Assembly: GCA_021014325.1 (NCBI GenBank)
Contig: JAJGQC010000642.1
Location: forward strand, 62,001 to 126,000
DNA from: Plazaster borealis
Lineage: Eukaryota > Echinodermata > Asteroidea > Forcipulatida > Labidiasteridae
Length of the DNA: 64,000 bases
Direction: 5' to 3'
How positions within the stretch are numbered: the stretch's first letter is position 1; every line of letters starts with the position of its first letter. The translations under genes were made by a program, and so were the position numbers. Shown piece after piece: positions 1-10,020 of this stretch. Under the pieces are notes generated by a model. It did no database searches. It was not told where the DNA came from and was given only the letters and a program-made list of their open reading frames with translations.

Positions 1-297
1 GATGTAAGTTTTGTTGAAGAGTTGAATAATAAGAATTAATCAGTGGTCCATCACTCAAACCTTTGTTTCTGTTCTCCAATTACTTTGTCCGTGTCTAAAT
101 TATTTGTTCTTTCTCTGTCAGAGATTGCTCACGTTAGTTTTACAAATACAAGTCCTTGACCGCAACAGCGCGTTACAATACTCTTAAATTATGGGAGACG
201 GATAGTGCCATTCAATAAGTCTGAATGCATAGATTTTTGGTCCGCCTCAAAATAAGTTTTTATTGGCATATAGTGGCACTATCCGTCATGTGTTTAA
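1..297. other. Left edge: probable exon end and start of a long intron
   Basis: The window opens with GAT followed by GTAAGT, a consensus 5' splice donor at 4-9. No other coding sequence is seen before the MITE that starts at 298. The next exon in the same orientation with a matching family is the HARBI1-type exon at 6904. I therefore infer that bases 1-3 end an upstream exon of that Harbinger transposase gene and that the intron runs 4-6903. The missing N-terminal part would lie left of the window. Inference only; three bases cannot be identified. Confidence 0.35.
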
Positions 298-492
298 GGC
301 ACTGGATGGACACTATTGGTAATTAATCAAAATAATTGTTAGCATAAAAACTTACTTGGTAACAAGCAATGGAGAGCTGTTGATAGTATAAAACATTGTG
401 AGAAACGACTCCCTCTAAGGTAACGTAGTTTTTGAGAAAGAGGTAATTTCTCACTCAAATAATAAAAGACTTCAGCTGAAGCCTTTTATTAT

Positions 493-550
493 TAGCCTCT
501 GTCATGAATTTATAAATAACTACCGATGAGGGCGCTTTGCGGAAATTTGT
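493..550 (+). repeat. ISL2EU left terminal inverted repeat
   Basis: It reads TAGCCTCTGTCATGAATTT, then an 11-bp insertion, then a stretch centred on CCGATGAGGGCGCT and continuing to CATGGCG. It pairs with 6472-6526 on the opposite strand. Confidence 0.85.
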
Positions 551-602
551 CATCATGGCGGCGGCCTGCTGCTGCTCCTGTGTGCATGGTGTGTGACAGA
601 TT

Positions 603-3339
603 ATGGACATGATGGATGCAATGTCAGTCACGAAACAAGCCCTAGCGGCTTTTGGGGCTCCTTCAACTGGAACTAAAGAAGATTTGGAGGTAAGGCTGAA
701 TGTCATCAAAAGCAATAACATATTGGCAAATAAATTAACGAAAAGTCAACAAAAGAGAAAGAAACTTGAAAATGAAATTGGGTCAAAACCAATTTTCCCC
801 TCGCTGAATTGGCCTGTACCTAATGCAAATGATAACTGGCAGACACTTGATCTAGAAAACACTCCAGATGTAAGGGTTTCAGATGATATTATTAAGAGTC
901 ACCTGAAGAACTTCCGTGGAATAAAGGCACAGCAACTTAAAGGTTCTCGCATGTACTACTCCAAGAAAGTGTTGTGTCCCCCAAAAACACTGGAAGAAAA
1001 AAGTGGTCCCCATGTGGGTACTTACGTACGTAGCCAGGTGAGGAGAAGCTACAGAGGGGAAGCTCAGGTCTACATATTTTTTCCTTCAAGCATATCATGC
1101 GTAAAGGCAAAATGCACTTGCCCTGTAGGGGTGTCAGGTCTTTGTTGTCATGTAATATGCACACTATATTTGTTACGAGATGCCACGCTTGGGAGACCCA
1201 TCCTGCAAGAGGTAGTATGCACCAGCAAGCTTCAAAAGTGGCACAAGAAAGGCAGAAATGAAAATAGAAAGTTTCCTTCTCATCAGATGAAACCCATTGA
1301 GGAGCTGCCCTTGAAGGCGCCAAAGCAAAACAGAAAACGAGAAGGGAAACGAAGTGTCGTTAATGATTATAAGCAGATTGTAAGAAATGTGACAAAACTT
1401 GCTAATGGTGCCAACATCAGCGTTGAACAGCATGCACTGAATGTGCTTTCACAATCAACTTGTAGAGACAGCCAGGTCTGCCGACTGTTGATGCATAGGC
1501 ACTGGAGCAAGCTTCCTCAAGATCATGATTATGCCTCTCCTGGCAGTGGTAGCTACCTAAATTCAGACAATTTTTTGTTGATGATATTTCCGTTGACCAC
1601 ATAATTTATTTGAGGACAGATTCCCGTTTTTGATTTTCAGCATTATGAAACTTGATATTTTAAATTGTTATCAATTTTTGTATTTTGAGTGTTATTGTGT
1701 TAAAAATGCATATTGTTATAAATTATTGACTTTAATGACTGCAGTTGTGTTGTATTTCAGTTTATTTGTTTTGTTAAATGTTTGTATTAAGTTGTGTTTT
1801 TAAAAGATGATTAATGGATTTTGTTTAAAAAAATAATTTAAAAAAAATCATTTTTGCCTTATGATTGGTTTTTATTTGATTGTGTTACTTTCTGTGTTTT
1901 TGCTGGGATTTAGCAACACATGTCAAAATTGTTTTGAGTTTATGATGAGCTTCAAATTTACATGTATACATATTCGTGTATCACAAGTGGTATTTTCATC
2001 CCAATTTTTATTTGGTTTTATTACTCAAGCGTTTTTGATTTTCTGGTTTGTTTTTATATAGGTGCATCTGATGTCAACAAGCATAGTTACCAGGTACAAC
2101 CAGATGACAGCAAACAGGCGTTTCCTGACGAGCCCAAACACCTTGCGACACACCCACCAGCTACAACAACATCAAGTTCGCAACCCAAACATTTTTGCAC
2201 TGTTACACTAACAGCTTCAGAAGTTGAGGTAGAAAGAATCCCTAAAGATGGTTGTATCATCTATGCCAAAGACAGGCACCATCAAGTGACACAAAACAGT
2301 GAACAGTGGCATCGGTTAAGAAATAAATGTGTAACTGCCAGTAAAGTGCCTTCGCTCCTTGGCCTTCATGGGTCCAAGCTTCAAGAGCAGATGCTGAGGG
2401 AAGTAACAGATCAAGAAACTGAAGATGATAAGAAGATTCGATCAAGGATGTCACATCTGCCAAGTTTCAGACGAGGACAGCAATACGAGGAAAAAGCTGC
2501 TGAACATTTTTCTAAGGAGACAGGTAGGAACATTTTTAATAAGCGTACTGTGCAGAAAAATATCCAGGGGTAGGGAGGACTTCCTAGAATAGAATTAATT
2601 TTTTAAAGGAAAAATTACCTAGAGCGGGATTTAATTCTGTAACCTCCGGATCACTGTACTGCTGCTCTACCAACTGAGCTATGGTAGTGTGCCGTTACAT
2701 TGGTCCAGAGTTCGCAGTTTCAGATCCTGCTGTAGTAAATTTTATCTTGCTTACACAAAAATTTATGTAAATTATACCGAGTCATTTTCCATATTATTGC
2801 ATGTTAATAGTTAAGAAAACAGAGTAAGAATTTGTTGTGTCTTTATTTACATTTACTTTGTAGGTGTTCCTGCACATAGAGTTGGCATTTTTATATGCCC
2901 AAATACAGTTTTTGGTGCAAGTCCAGACAGAGTTCTTCCGGGAAGCTGGTTGCTTGAAATAAAGACAAGAACAGCAGGGAGTCATGGCCCACTGGAGAGG
3001 CTGGAGGGTAGTCATTTCGCTCAAGTACAAACACAGCTGCACTGCACAGACACCAAAAGGGCCCTTGTTATGTCCTACCTACCGGAAATGCAAGTCGCAA
3101 ATTACTTCTATATTGAGCGAGATTATACTTGGTGGAAGGCAGCTCAAAGTATTCTTCTCAGCATGGTTCACAACACAATAGTAGACAATTGGGACATAAG
3201 GGAGAGTGAACAACTAAGAAAAATAGGGTCAGCTGTGGTTGGTCAGAAGTCCAACTTTGGCAACATCAAACTGTTCAGGACATGGACGAATGACCTAGGA
3301 CATAAGTGTAAACAAGTAAAGCTTGTGTCACACCTGTAG
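603..3339 (+). CDS. SAP-SWIM-YqaJ exonuclease protein of the ISL2EU element
   Basis: Three exons: 603-1548, 2062-2523 and 2864-3339. Both introns (1549-2061, 2524-2863) have GT..AG ends and are phase 1. The joined frame is open for 627 codons plus the TAG at 3337-3339, so it looks intact. Residues about 8-35 resemble a SAP DNA-binding motif (LAAFGAPSTGTKEDLEVRL). Residues about 165-185 hold a SWIM zinc finger (CTCPVGVSGLCCH). The second and third exons encode a YqaJ lambda-exonuclease-like nuclease: a WHRLRNKCVTASKVPSLLG start, then GASPDRVLPGSWLLEIKTRT with the conserved Asp and the E-x-K pair. By family knowledge YqaJ proteins are 5'-3' exonucleases; in ISL2EU elements the exact role in transposition is unknown. 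It converges on the transposase gene that starts at 5383 on -. Confidence 0.85.
2625..2712 (-). repeat. tRNA-derived SINE head in the YqaJ intron
   Basis: On the minus strand the intron contains ATAGCTCAGTTGGTAGAGC, a clear A box and D-arm, followed 35-40 bases later by a degenerate B box (AATTAAATCCCGC). The anticodon stem does not fold properly and the T arm is altered, so it is not a functional tRNA. It is best read as the tRNA-derived 5' part of a SINE or a tRNA pseudogene. It lies wholly inside the 2524-2863 intron. Confidence 0.6.
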
Positions 3340-3361
3340 TATGTATGATGAGCATGTCTAT

Positions 3362-3446
3362 CCATTCAAACCGAGGACTTTAACAAAAGGGATCCAAACA
3401 ATGGGAGAACAGAGAGAAGTCCTCGGTAAGCGGGATTTACAAACAT
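3362..3446. repeat. Short MITE with CCGAGGACTT terminal repeats, copy 1
   Basis: ACCGAGGACTTTAACAAAAG near 3371 and AGAAGTCCTCGGTAAGCGGG near 3415 are inverted with respect to each other. The same two ends, with a longer centre, occur at 17948-18112 and 18132-18312. This copy lacks most of the GC-richer centre. It sits just 3' of the YqaJ stop codon and is followed by GT-rich simple sequence, as in the other copies. Confidence 0.65.
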
Positions 3447-3834
3447 GTATGGATGGGTGTGTATATGCGAAGACATGTACATGTACATATAGGTCAGTAT
3501 TTTCCACCTATCCTGTACATGTGTAAAACAAATTAAAAATGATGCCTTTACAATCACCTGTACTTGGTCCCAGCTCTGTACTTATGTTACTTTCATATAC
3601 TGCTGGAATGTACGTACACTGTAGTGACTAGTAGAAAATGTGAACACAAAACACAGGTTTTCAGTTTTTAGCACAACAAATGATATTTTACTAGTTACCT
3701 TTATGTGTACATATCTGCCATTTACAACTGCATATTTATTTGATTGGAAATATATAACACTTTAGTAAAAACCATTTTCAAGTACATGTAATACACAAAA
3801 GTGAAGTATGTAAGATCATTTGGAATCTAGATGT

Positions 3835-5383
3835 TTAGGCTTTTGGCCCAACAGGTTTTCTAAGAAGCATAAATATTAGGCATATACCTCTCCAAGTGTA
3901 TGAAAGTAAGTCTAACTTTATGATTGGCCATTTTTGATTTAGTATTTCCCAGCACCTTACTTGACCAATGAATCGCTCAACATGGATTCTCAATGAAGCA
4001 ATGTCAAAATTTTGCTGGCAATCAGATGGGTCAAATTGTTCTTTAGAGTTCACTGGTGGTTTATTTACTGTAGCACCTCTTTTAACACAAATATCAAAAA
4101 TGTTAAAGCCTTTATCAGTTAATACAGTGCTGCCTTCGTAAACAGGTTTCATAAGTTCATGTTCAACTTCCTGTGTTAAGTCAGAATCTGTAATTGAACC
4201 TGGATAACAATTGCTAATAAAAACACCTGACCCATAGGCTGTAATACCAACAAGAGATTTGCATGTGGCTGCATTTTTGTAGTCGGAGAAATTCATTCCA
4301 TTCAACTGATAATCACTGAAGTTCTCATGTTTAAACTCTGTACAGTCTAGAATGAGTGATGTATCTCCAAATCCTGCACCTTTGAATACCATGGGCATTT
4401 GTGATATAATGAAATCCTTTGAGGGACATAAGTCAATTTGGTCTAACACTGCTGGAATAAATAGTGTCCAAGCTTCAATGACACGACTGACTGTCTTTTC
4501 AGAGACACCGAACAAGTATGATACAACATTTTGCTTTATCGCTTGTCTCCAAGCAATTAGCACACACATCAGTTCATTTTTCTTACTAAGCTTATGACTT
4601 GATAAACTTTTCGCACATCCTGGGTACTTAATAGCACCAAAAAAGGGTTCGAGAACTTTGTATAGAGAACAAAATTCGTTGACAAACAGTCCAGTCATTG
4701 CCGAAAATTTGTCACCGTTTCTAGACAAACCTTCGTATGATAGTTTGGGGGGTTCCAAATCTGGCTTATCTACAACCTCACAAACATCATCTTGAGTACA
4801 TGTACTTGTGTCTACTGCAATAGATGATACATATTTCTGTAAAATCTCATGATGTTCCATGACTTTTTCCTGTAGCTGCTGCTGCACCTCAATTAACTTC
4901 TGCTTCATATCCTCATGATCCTTGTTGAGCTTTTTTCCAGTCTTGTTTTACACTTTACTGGTGTAACTGTGGGTCTCCCAGATCGATCAGTTGGGGTGTT
5001 CTTGCTGATACAGGGGGTGTTCTTGCTGATACAGAACCAGTTCTAAGTTTGTTGGCGTGGCAAATCTTCTCCTCAATATTTCTCTTTCTGTCTGTCCTAG
5101 ATGTCTTAGCCAGTCTCAGTTCTAGATTATTTATAACACTATCTGGAATAGCAGTGTCTGGAATATGATCATGAGACAACCTTTTCCCTCCACTCCAATG
5201 TGATGAACATACATAAGCTTTACACCAGTTCACTCCATCCGTTTTTAGGGCAGATGCATATTTTCTCTGGATTTGGATGTCAGGGGGAACTCGATAGGCC
5301 TTGACCTGTGGCCGACTGCTGTAGTTATTTGTACAAAGGGCCTGACAGCAGTTCCAATGACATTGAAAATCTGGATTCAGCAT
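3835..5383 (-). pseudogene. ISL2EU transposase: THAP domain and DDE domain, frame broken between them
   Basis: The N-terminal part (start ATG 5383, stop 4955) follows a good acceptor (TGCTTAACAG). It holds a THAP zinc finger: NCCQALCTNN, a conserved W, and VCSSHW as C-x2-H. The C-terminal part (4908-3835, 357 aa) begins with a heptad-like coiled coil (VQQQLQEKVMEHHEILQ), then a helix-turn-helix (LFGVSEKTVSRVIEAW), then a DDE_Tnp_4-type catalytic core with ILDCTEF (first Asp), VLTDKGFN (second Asp) and HVERFIGQVRC (Glu). The two parts are in different frames, with a stop at 4955-4957 and a second shift in an A-run near 4930, and I see no convincing intron. It is therefore probably inactive unless an unseen splice or an assembly indel explains the break. 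Confidence 0.75.
4994..5036. repeat. 20-bp tandem duplication inside the transposase linker
   Basis: GGTGTTCTTGCTGATACAG occurs twice in direct tandem, encoding a repeated SVSARTP segment between the THAP domain and the coiled coil on the minus strand. Its 20-bp unit is not a multiple of three, which may have contributed to the frame break downstream. Confidence 0.7.
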
Positions 5384-5627
5384 TCTGTTAAGCAAAGACA
5401 TATTACATTTATTTCTCAGACCAAAAAAGCAACTGTTGATGGGTAAGATTCCATACACTTCTCCACCTTTCCACCCTTGTTCACAACAAATACTATAATC
5501 TTATTTAAGTTCACTTTTTTAAGATTACATTTTAAATGACAATTGTCTCAAGAGTAAAATGGTGGAGAACCAATGGAATTTTATCCACCAAGCACAATGT
5601 TCTTCTAAGTTCTACGTCTTGAGTCTC

Positions 5628-5990
5628 TTAAAGGTATTATACAGGATTGGTAGAGCTGACAAAACAGTCGCAAACAAAGTTCATGTTTTGTGTGATTAAC
5701 CATATACATAAAATAACAAACCTGTGAAAATTTTTAGCTCAATTGGTCTTCGAGGTCACGAGAAAATAGTGAAAAGAGACCTTACATGTATGTGTTTTCT
5801 GTTTTTCAAACATCGAGTTTATTATCACGCGTGATAAAAACTATTGTTTTACTCATTTCTGAGAAACGATAGCATTTTAGGCAGAAATATTTTAAGGAAC
5901 CCTTTTTACCATTACTTACTTATACTTTAAATCATGTAAGTTATGTGTGAATCTGTGAACATTTGTGTTTTTCGATCTTACCAATACTCC
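5628..5990. repeat. Probable MITE with CAGGATTGGTA ends inside the ISL2EU element
   Basis: It begins TTAAAGGTATTATACAGG and shows a TACCAATACT-like block near 5979-5988, which is inverted relative to ACAGGATTGGTA. Its middle (ATTGTTTTACTCATTTCTGA) resembles the middle of the palindromic TTAA MITEs elsewhere in the window. No coding potential. The exact ends are uncertain. Confidence 0.4.
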
Positions 5991-6471
5991 AATACTACTA
6001 CTAGTGTACAGAGTACGTAGCAACTAGTAAAGTACTACTAGCACTCTGGTATATAATATAGATGCCGGGAATGTCTTAACTACCTCAGAAAACTTTCGTC
6101 GGCCTCACTGAAGTGCAACTACGATCTAAAATTCTAAGTACTTAAACCCTCTACTCTAGACATGCTAGACGTAGGCCGTAGCATTGCTATTTGCCATGTT
6201 TGCTAAAAAGTAATAATACCGTCTTTTACTACTTACTAGTTTTAGATATTAAACTACCCACCTTTTCTGTTCAGCGGCGCCGTGGTTTTTACTTTTAAAT
6301 CGGGTGGTGTGAGTAGATTGCAGGGCTACAACCGGTACTCGGTAGTTGCTTCGCCGTCGAATTCCGAATTAACCGTCCGTCAAATCATACTATGCAGCAT
6401 GGATAAATTCACAACACAACACGAAGAAAATCAAGTGTACTACTGCACTGAATCACCATACCGACATGACG

Positions 6472-6526
6472 CCATGTTGACAAATTTCCGCACAGCGCCC
6501 TCATCGGAAATTCATGACAGAGGCTA
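6472..6526 (-). repeat. ISL2EU right terminal inverted repeat
   Basis: Complement of the left TIR without its 11-bp insertion; ends at 6526 and is followed by the AT duplication. Confidence 0.85.
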
Positions 6527-6903
6527 ATGAATCTGAAAGCACACAAAGTAATGCAATAAGGGTGTTTTTTCTTTCATTATTATCTTGCAAATTCGATGAC
6601 CAATTGAGTCCAAATTTTCACAGATTTTATACATATGTTGGGATACACCAAATGAAAATACTGGTATTTGACAATTGCCAAACGTGGCCAATGCCTTAAA
6701 AAAGGAATAGGTTCATCATGCAAATATATTTAAATGATACACATTTAATGTTTTGTCAAATTCTGGCAGTGTAGTTCTGAACTATTTTGTTATTATTCCA
6801 ATTTTAATCGAAACATGTAGATACTTCTTCGTTTTATTGTTGTCTTTTCATTTAGTAGGCCTGGGTTGACTATTAATAATAAGAATCACTTCTTCAATTA
6901 CAG

Positions 6904-8552
6904 GATTCCCTAATGTTATAGGTGCTGTGGACTACACACACGTGCGTGTTGAGCCCCCATCGGAGCATAGAAACGAGTATGTTAACAGGAAAGGATATAC
7001 ATCACTGAATTGTCAGGTAATAAGGGCGTCCCGTTTTAATTCTATAGTTCCTATTTCCGATTGACACCATTTTTGGTTCGGTTCTGATACAACACAAAAG
7101 AAATAAGGATTATTTTTTTAATTTCAGATGATATGTGATCACCGCAAGCGGTTCCTCAATGTAGTTGTGAAATTTCCTGGGGCTGCACACGATAGCCGAG
7201 TTTGGAGAGAAAGCAATATTGGTGTTGCTTTTGAAGCTAGTAAGTATTTCATTACATACATGTAGTCTCTTTCAGTTTGATTTAGGGATTCTCCATAAAA
7301 CATGGAAACGATATTTAAATTTGCTCCTTTTACTCTTTATTTAACCGTCATATGTGAATAGACTTCAAATGTGCAAAAACATAAATTTCTTCTTTACACT
7401 TTAGACAGATGGCCAAGTTGTATTTTATTGGGAGACTCAGGATACTACCAGCGAGTTTTCTTGATGACGCCTTATCCAAACCCACAGACAGAGGAACAAG
7501 CTGCTTACAATACTGTACATGCGGTAACAAGGTAAATACATGTTAGTTTCCTTTGCTGATTTTTCCCTTCTCTGTGTTCTTTTTTTCTCAAAAGCCGTGG
7601 AATTTGTTTGTGAAGCAAATACTAGTCTATGTGTACAATCTAACAAAAGCTGTCACTTTTACATACTGTTTTCATGGGTAAATTCAGTAACAATTTCCCT
7701 TAAATTGCAAATTTAACCGATGTTGTACCGGTGTGTTGTACCATCTCTTTTTACAACATCCTATTTTCCCTAATATTTTTCAGGTCACTCATCGAACAAA
7801 CCTTTGGCATAGCGAAGCGAAGGTTTGCGTTAATGAAAATCGGTACAAGAGTTCGCACCATGGGAAAGGCAGCTGCCGAAATTCTTGCTTGCTGCCTGCT
7901 CCATAATTATGGCATGGACGAGGGTAATGCGGATTGGACTTTCGGTCCCTACCTGATTCTGTGAATTTTATCCATAAATTTTCTCTCCCTCCTCTGAAAC
8001 TGAACATTTCTTCATCATCTCTCAGGGGTTCTGATAGATCAAGATTGGGTCAATATTTCTGAAGTTTACGCCAAAATCGTATGACCTTAACTTCCGGTAA
8101 TACCGAAAGGTCAAGGTCTGCCTTTGTGATTTTCGTAAAAAAAAAAAAATTGGGGCATAACTCAATATTCAAATTGAATTGAACATTGAAACTTACAAGG
8201 TACAAAGATCTTAGTGAGTAGATGAAACCACATTTTTGGGGGAATGATGACTCTCAATGTCTAGTTAAACATCTCGGAATTGTAAGGTTAGAGAACCAGT
8301 CTCGCTGGTTTGCACCTATTCATCAACATGCAACCCACAATGTATTTCCATTAACCAGCAACCTTTGTTTGCACATGTGTTGAAGGTGACCTAATGCCTG
8401 AGGAGGAGCACATACTGGAAGATGACCCTGATGCCAACCTTCAACTTGTTTACAGAAGAGGGGGGAATGATACAGCACTTGGACAAGCCATGAGGGATCG
8501 CTTAGCTACATCAATTAATCGTCACAGGCATCATAGGCAGCTCAATGTGTAA
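6904..8552 (+). CDS. HARBI1-like: HARBI1-type Harbinger transposase (3' five exons)
   Basis: Exons 6904-7016, 7128-7239, 7405-7531, 7784-7923 and 8386-8552, each bounded by AG..GT. They read as a DDE_Tnp_4 transposase: [20 protein letters not shown] (first Asp), [13 protein letters not shown], a GAAHDSRVW segment, [11 protein letters not shown] (second Asp), and [14 protein letters not shown] (catalytic Glu), followed by a typical acidic tail ending HHRQLNV. The N-terminal helix-turn-helix exon is not between 6705 and 6903 and is inferred to lie upstream of the window, beyond the nested MITE and ISL2EU. No stop interrupts the visible exons. The Myb-like partner on the opposite strand (12595-10021) is the usual second Harbinger protein. 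Confidence 0.85.
8020..8290. repeat. Diverged repeat in the last HARBI1 intron
   Basis: The intron 7924-8385 contains a segment with ACTTCCGGTAATACCG and AGGTCAAGGTCTG. It recalls a second segment at about 22490-22700 (CTTCCGATTTGAGCCGGAAG followed by GTCAAGGTCAAAG). Both are probably remnants of one interspersed family. Nothing coding is seen. Confidence 0.35.
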
Positions 8553-8715
8553 TAAGTGAAACAATCAACACACTGAAAAATGTGGAATGTGTCATACTCG
8601 ATGAAAACTTAATTTAAATTGGGGGAATGTTTTTAAACTTCTATAATTCCGAACTTGTAGACTCATTATTCTTATTTTAATTTGAGGATGGTATGTCCCT
8701 TTAACAGTGGCTTAA

Positions 8716-9080
8716 AGGGTTTGGGTACTTTTTGTAACACGTCCTCAAATTTACATTAATCTTACACAATGTGAAGATAATGATAGTAGAAAGCTTCCCT
8801 TGAAATATTACTTACCGAGGTGCTGTAGTTTTTGAGAAATGAGTAAACAGGTCACGAAAACAATTTTCGTCTAGTTTTAGCATGTAAAACGTATTTACCA
8901 TAACTGGTAAACATGTTCTACATGCTAAAATAATTTTTGTGACTTGTTTTACTCATTTCTCAAAAACTACAGCACCTCAGCAGGTAATATATTTTAAGGG
9001 AAGCTTTCTACTATCATTATCTTCAAATGTGTACAATTAATGTAAATCTGAGGCCGTGTTACAAAAAGTACCCACACCCT
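8716..9080. mobile_element. Palindromic TTAA MITE (family P, copy 1)
   Basis: Almost the whole 365 bp is one inverted repeat: it begins AGGGTTTGGGTACTTTTTGT and ends ACAAAAAGTACCCACACCCT, folding around an AT-rich centre near 8900. TTAA flanks both sides (8712-8715, 9081-9084). Arms share GTGAAGATAATGATAGTAGA and GAGGTGCTGTAGTTTTTGAG. No ORF. TTAA target duplications point to piggyBac- or Kolobok-driven movement. Confidence 0.85.
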
Positions 9081-9493
9081 TTAAAGGAACATTACAGCAT
9101 TGGTAAGAAAAAAACTTGTCTAAGATCACAGATTTACATCACAGAAAACTTACAGATCACAGAAAACTTACACGGTCTAATGATGATGATAGTAGAAAAC
9201 ATCCCTTGAAATATTTTTGTCTGAAATGTCACATTTGATGAGAAGCAACTAAAACTTATTTCCCATTTGGAGTTTATCGCTCAGTGAGCGTTTTATTCCT
9301 TTTTTGTTTTTAAATCGTTGTCATGCCAAACATGTAATCGGTTTTTCACTATAATTTTATAGTGACCCAGATGGCCGATCGATCCCAAACTTCTACAGGT
9401 TTGTCAGTTTATGTATATGGAGGATTAAATAATGTGCTTACACTGCCAGCAACTGATTTGTTAGCAAAAACCAATTCTGTAATGTTCATTTAA

Positions 9494-9912
9494 AGGATTT
9501 GGGTACTTTTTGTAACACAATGTCACAGATTTACATTAAACTTACACAGTTTGAAGATAATGATAGTAGAAAGCTTCCCTTAAACTCATATTTGCTGAGG
9601 TGCTGTAGTTTTTGAGATATGAGTAAAACAATGTCACAAAAATAATTTTCGCCTCAGTTTTAGCGTGTAAAACATATCTACCAGTTATGGTATTTTTCCA
9701 TAACTGGATAATACGTTTTTACATGCTAAAATAATTGTTGTCTCACTGAGACGAAAATTATTGTTGTGACTTGTTTTACTCATTTCTACAAAACTACAGC
9801 ACCTCACCAAGTAATAATTTAAGGGAAGCTTTCTACCGTCATTATCTTCAAACCGTGTAAGTTTAATGTAAATCTGTGGACAATGTATTTTGTGTCGTAC
9901 TTTTTGTAGGAC
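9494..9912. mobile_element. Palindromic TTAA MITE (family P, copy 2), right end damaged
   Basis: Same ends and arms as 8716-9080, 410 bp downstream in the same orientation, with TTAA at 9490-9493. The right arm ends in a GTCGTACTTTTTGTAGGACA variant and runs into an ATT microsatellite, so the terminal CCC..TTAA is lost. The centre has extra TCGTCTCACTGAGACGA-type inverted sequence that is also found in copy 3. Confidence 0.8.
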
Positions 9913-10020
9913 ACAAAATTATTATTATTATTATTATTGTCTATTCTCTACACGCTTAAAATTAGTATTAATGACTATGAGTGTCTCCCCAATGACCCAA
10001 ATTTCATTGTAATATCATAC

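Larger units (their letters stand above)
493..6526. mobile_element. ISL2EU-type DNA transposon, structurally complete (6.03 kb)
   Basis: Terminal inverted repeats start TAGCCTCTGTCATGAATTT at 493 and end with the complement at 6526. They match over about 50 bp, apart from an 11-bp insertion in the left arm (ATAAATAACTA, about 512-522). The 2-bp direct repeat AT flanks both ends (491-492, 6527-6528). Inside are the two genes that define the ISL2EU group: a YqaJ-type exonuclease gene on + and a THAP plus DDE transposase on -, facing each other. The AT target duplication, TIRs and gene pair together make the assignment strong. The element carries its own younger insertions: a tRNA-SINE head in a YqaJ intron, a CCGAGGACTT MITE, and another repeat near 5.6-6.0 kb. 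Confidence 0.88.
298..6695. mobile_element. TTAA-flanked MITE (family M, copy 1) split by an ISL2EU insertion
   Basis: The left half (298-490) and right half (6529-6695) together reproduce the MITE seen whole at 16616-16915 and 32692-33065. Shared blocks include the outer GGTAATTA-type segment, the AACATTGTGAGAAACGACT block, TTGAGAAAGAGGTAATTTCTC, and the right-hand block ending GACAATT(A/G)CCAAACGT. TTAA lies at both outer edges (294-297 and 6696-6699), as expected for a TTAA target-site duplication of the piggyBac/Kolobok kind. Without the insertion the MITE would be about 360 bp. It encodes nothing. Confidence 0.8.

Noticed and set aside
2625..2712. A functional tRNA gene
   Set aside because: D-arm is good but the anticodon stem and T-arm do not pair and the B box is degenerate.
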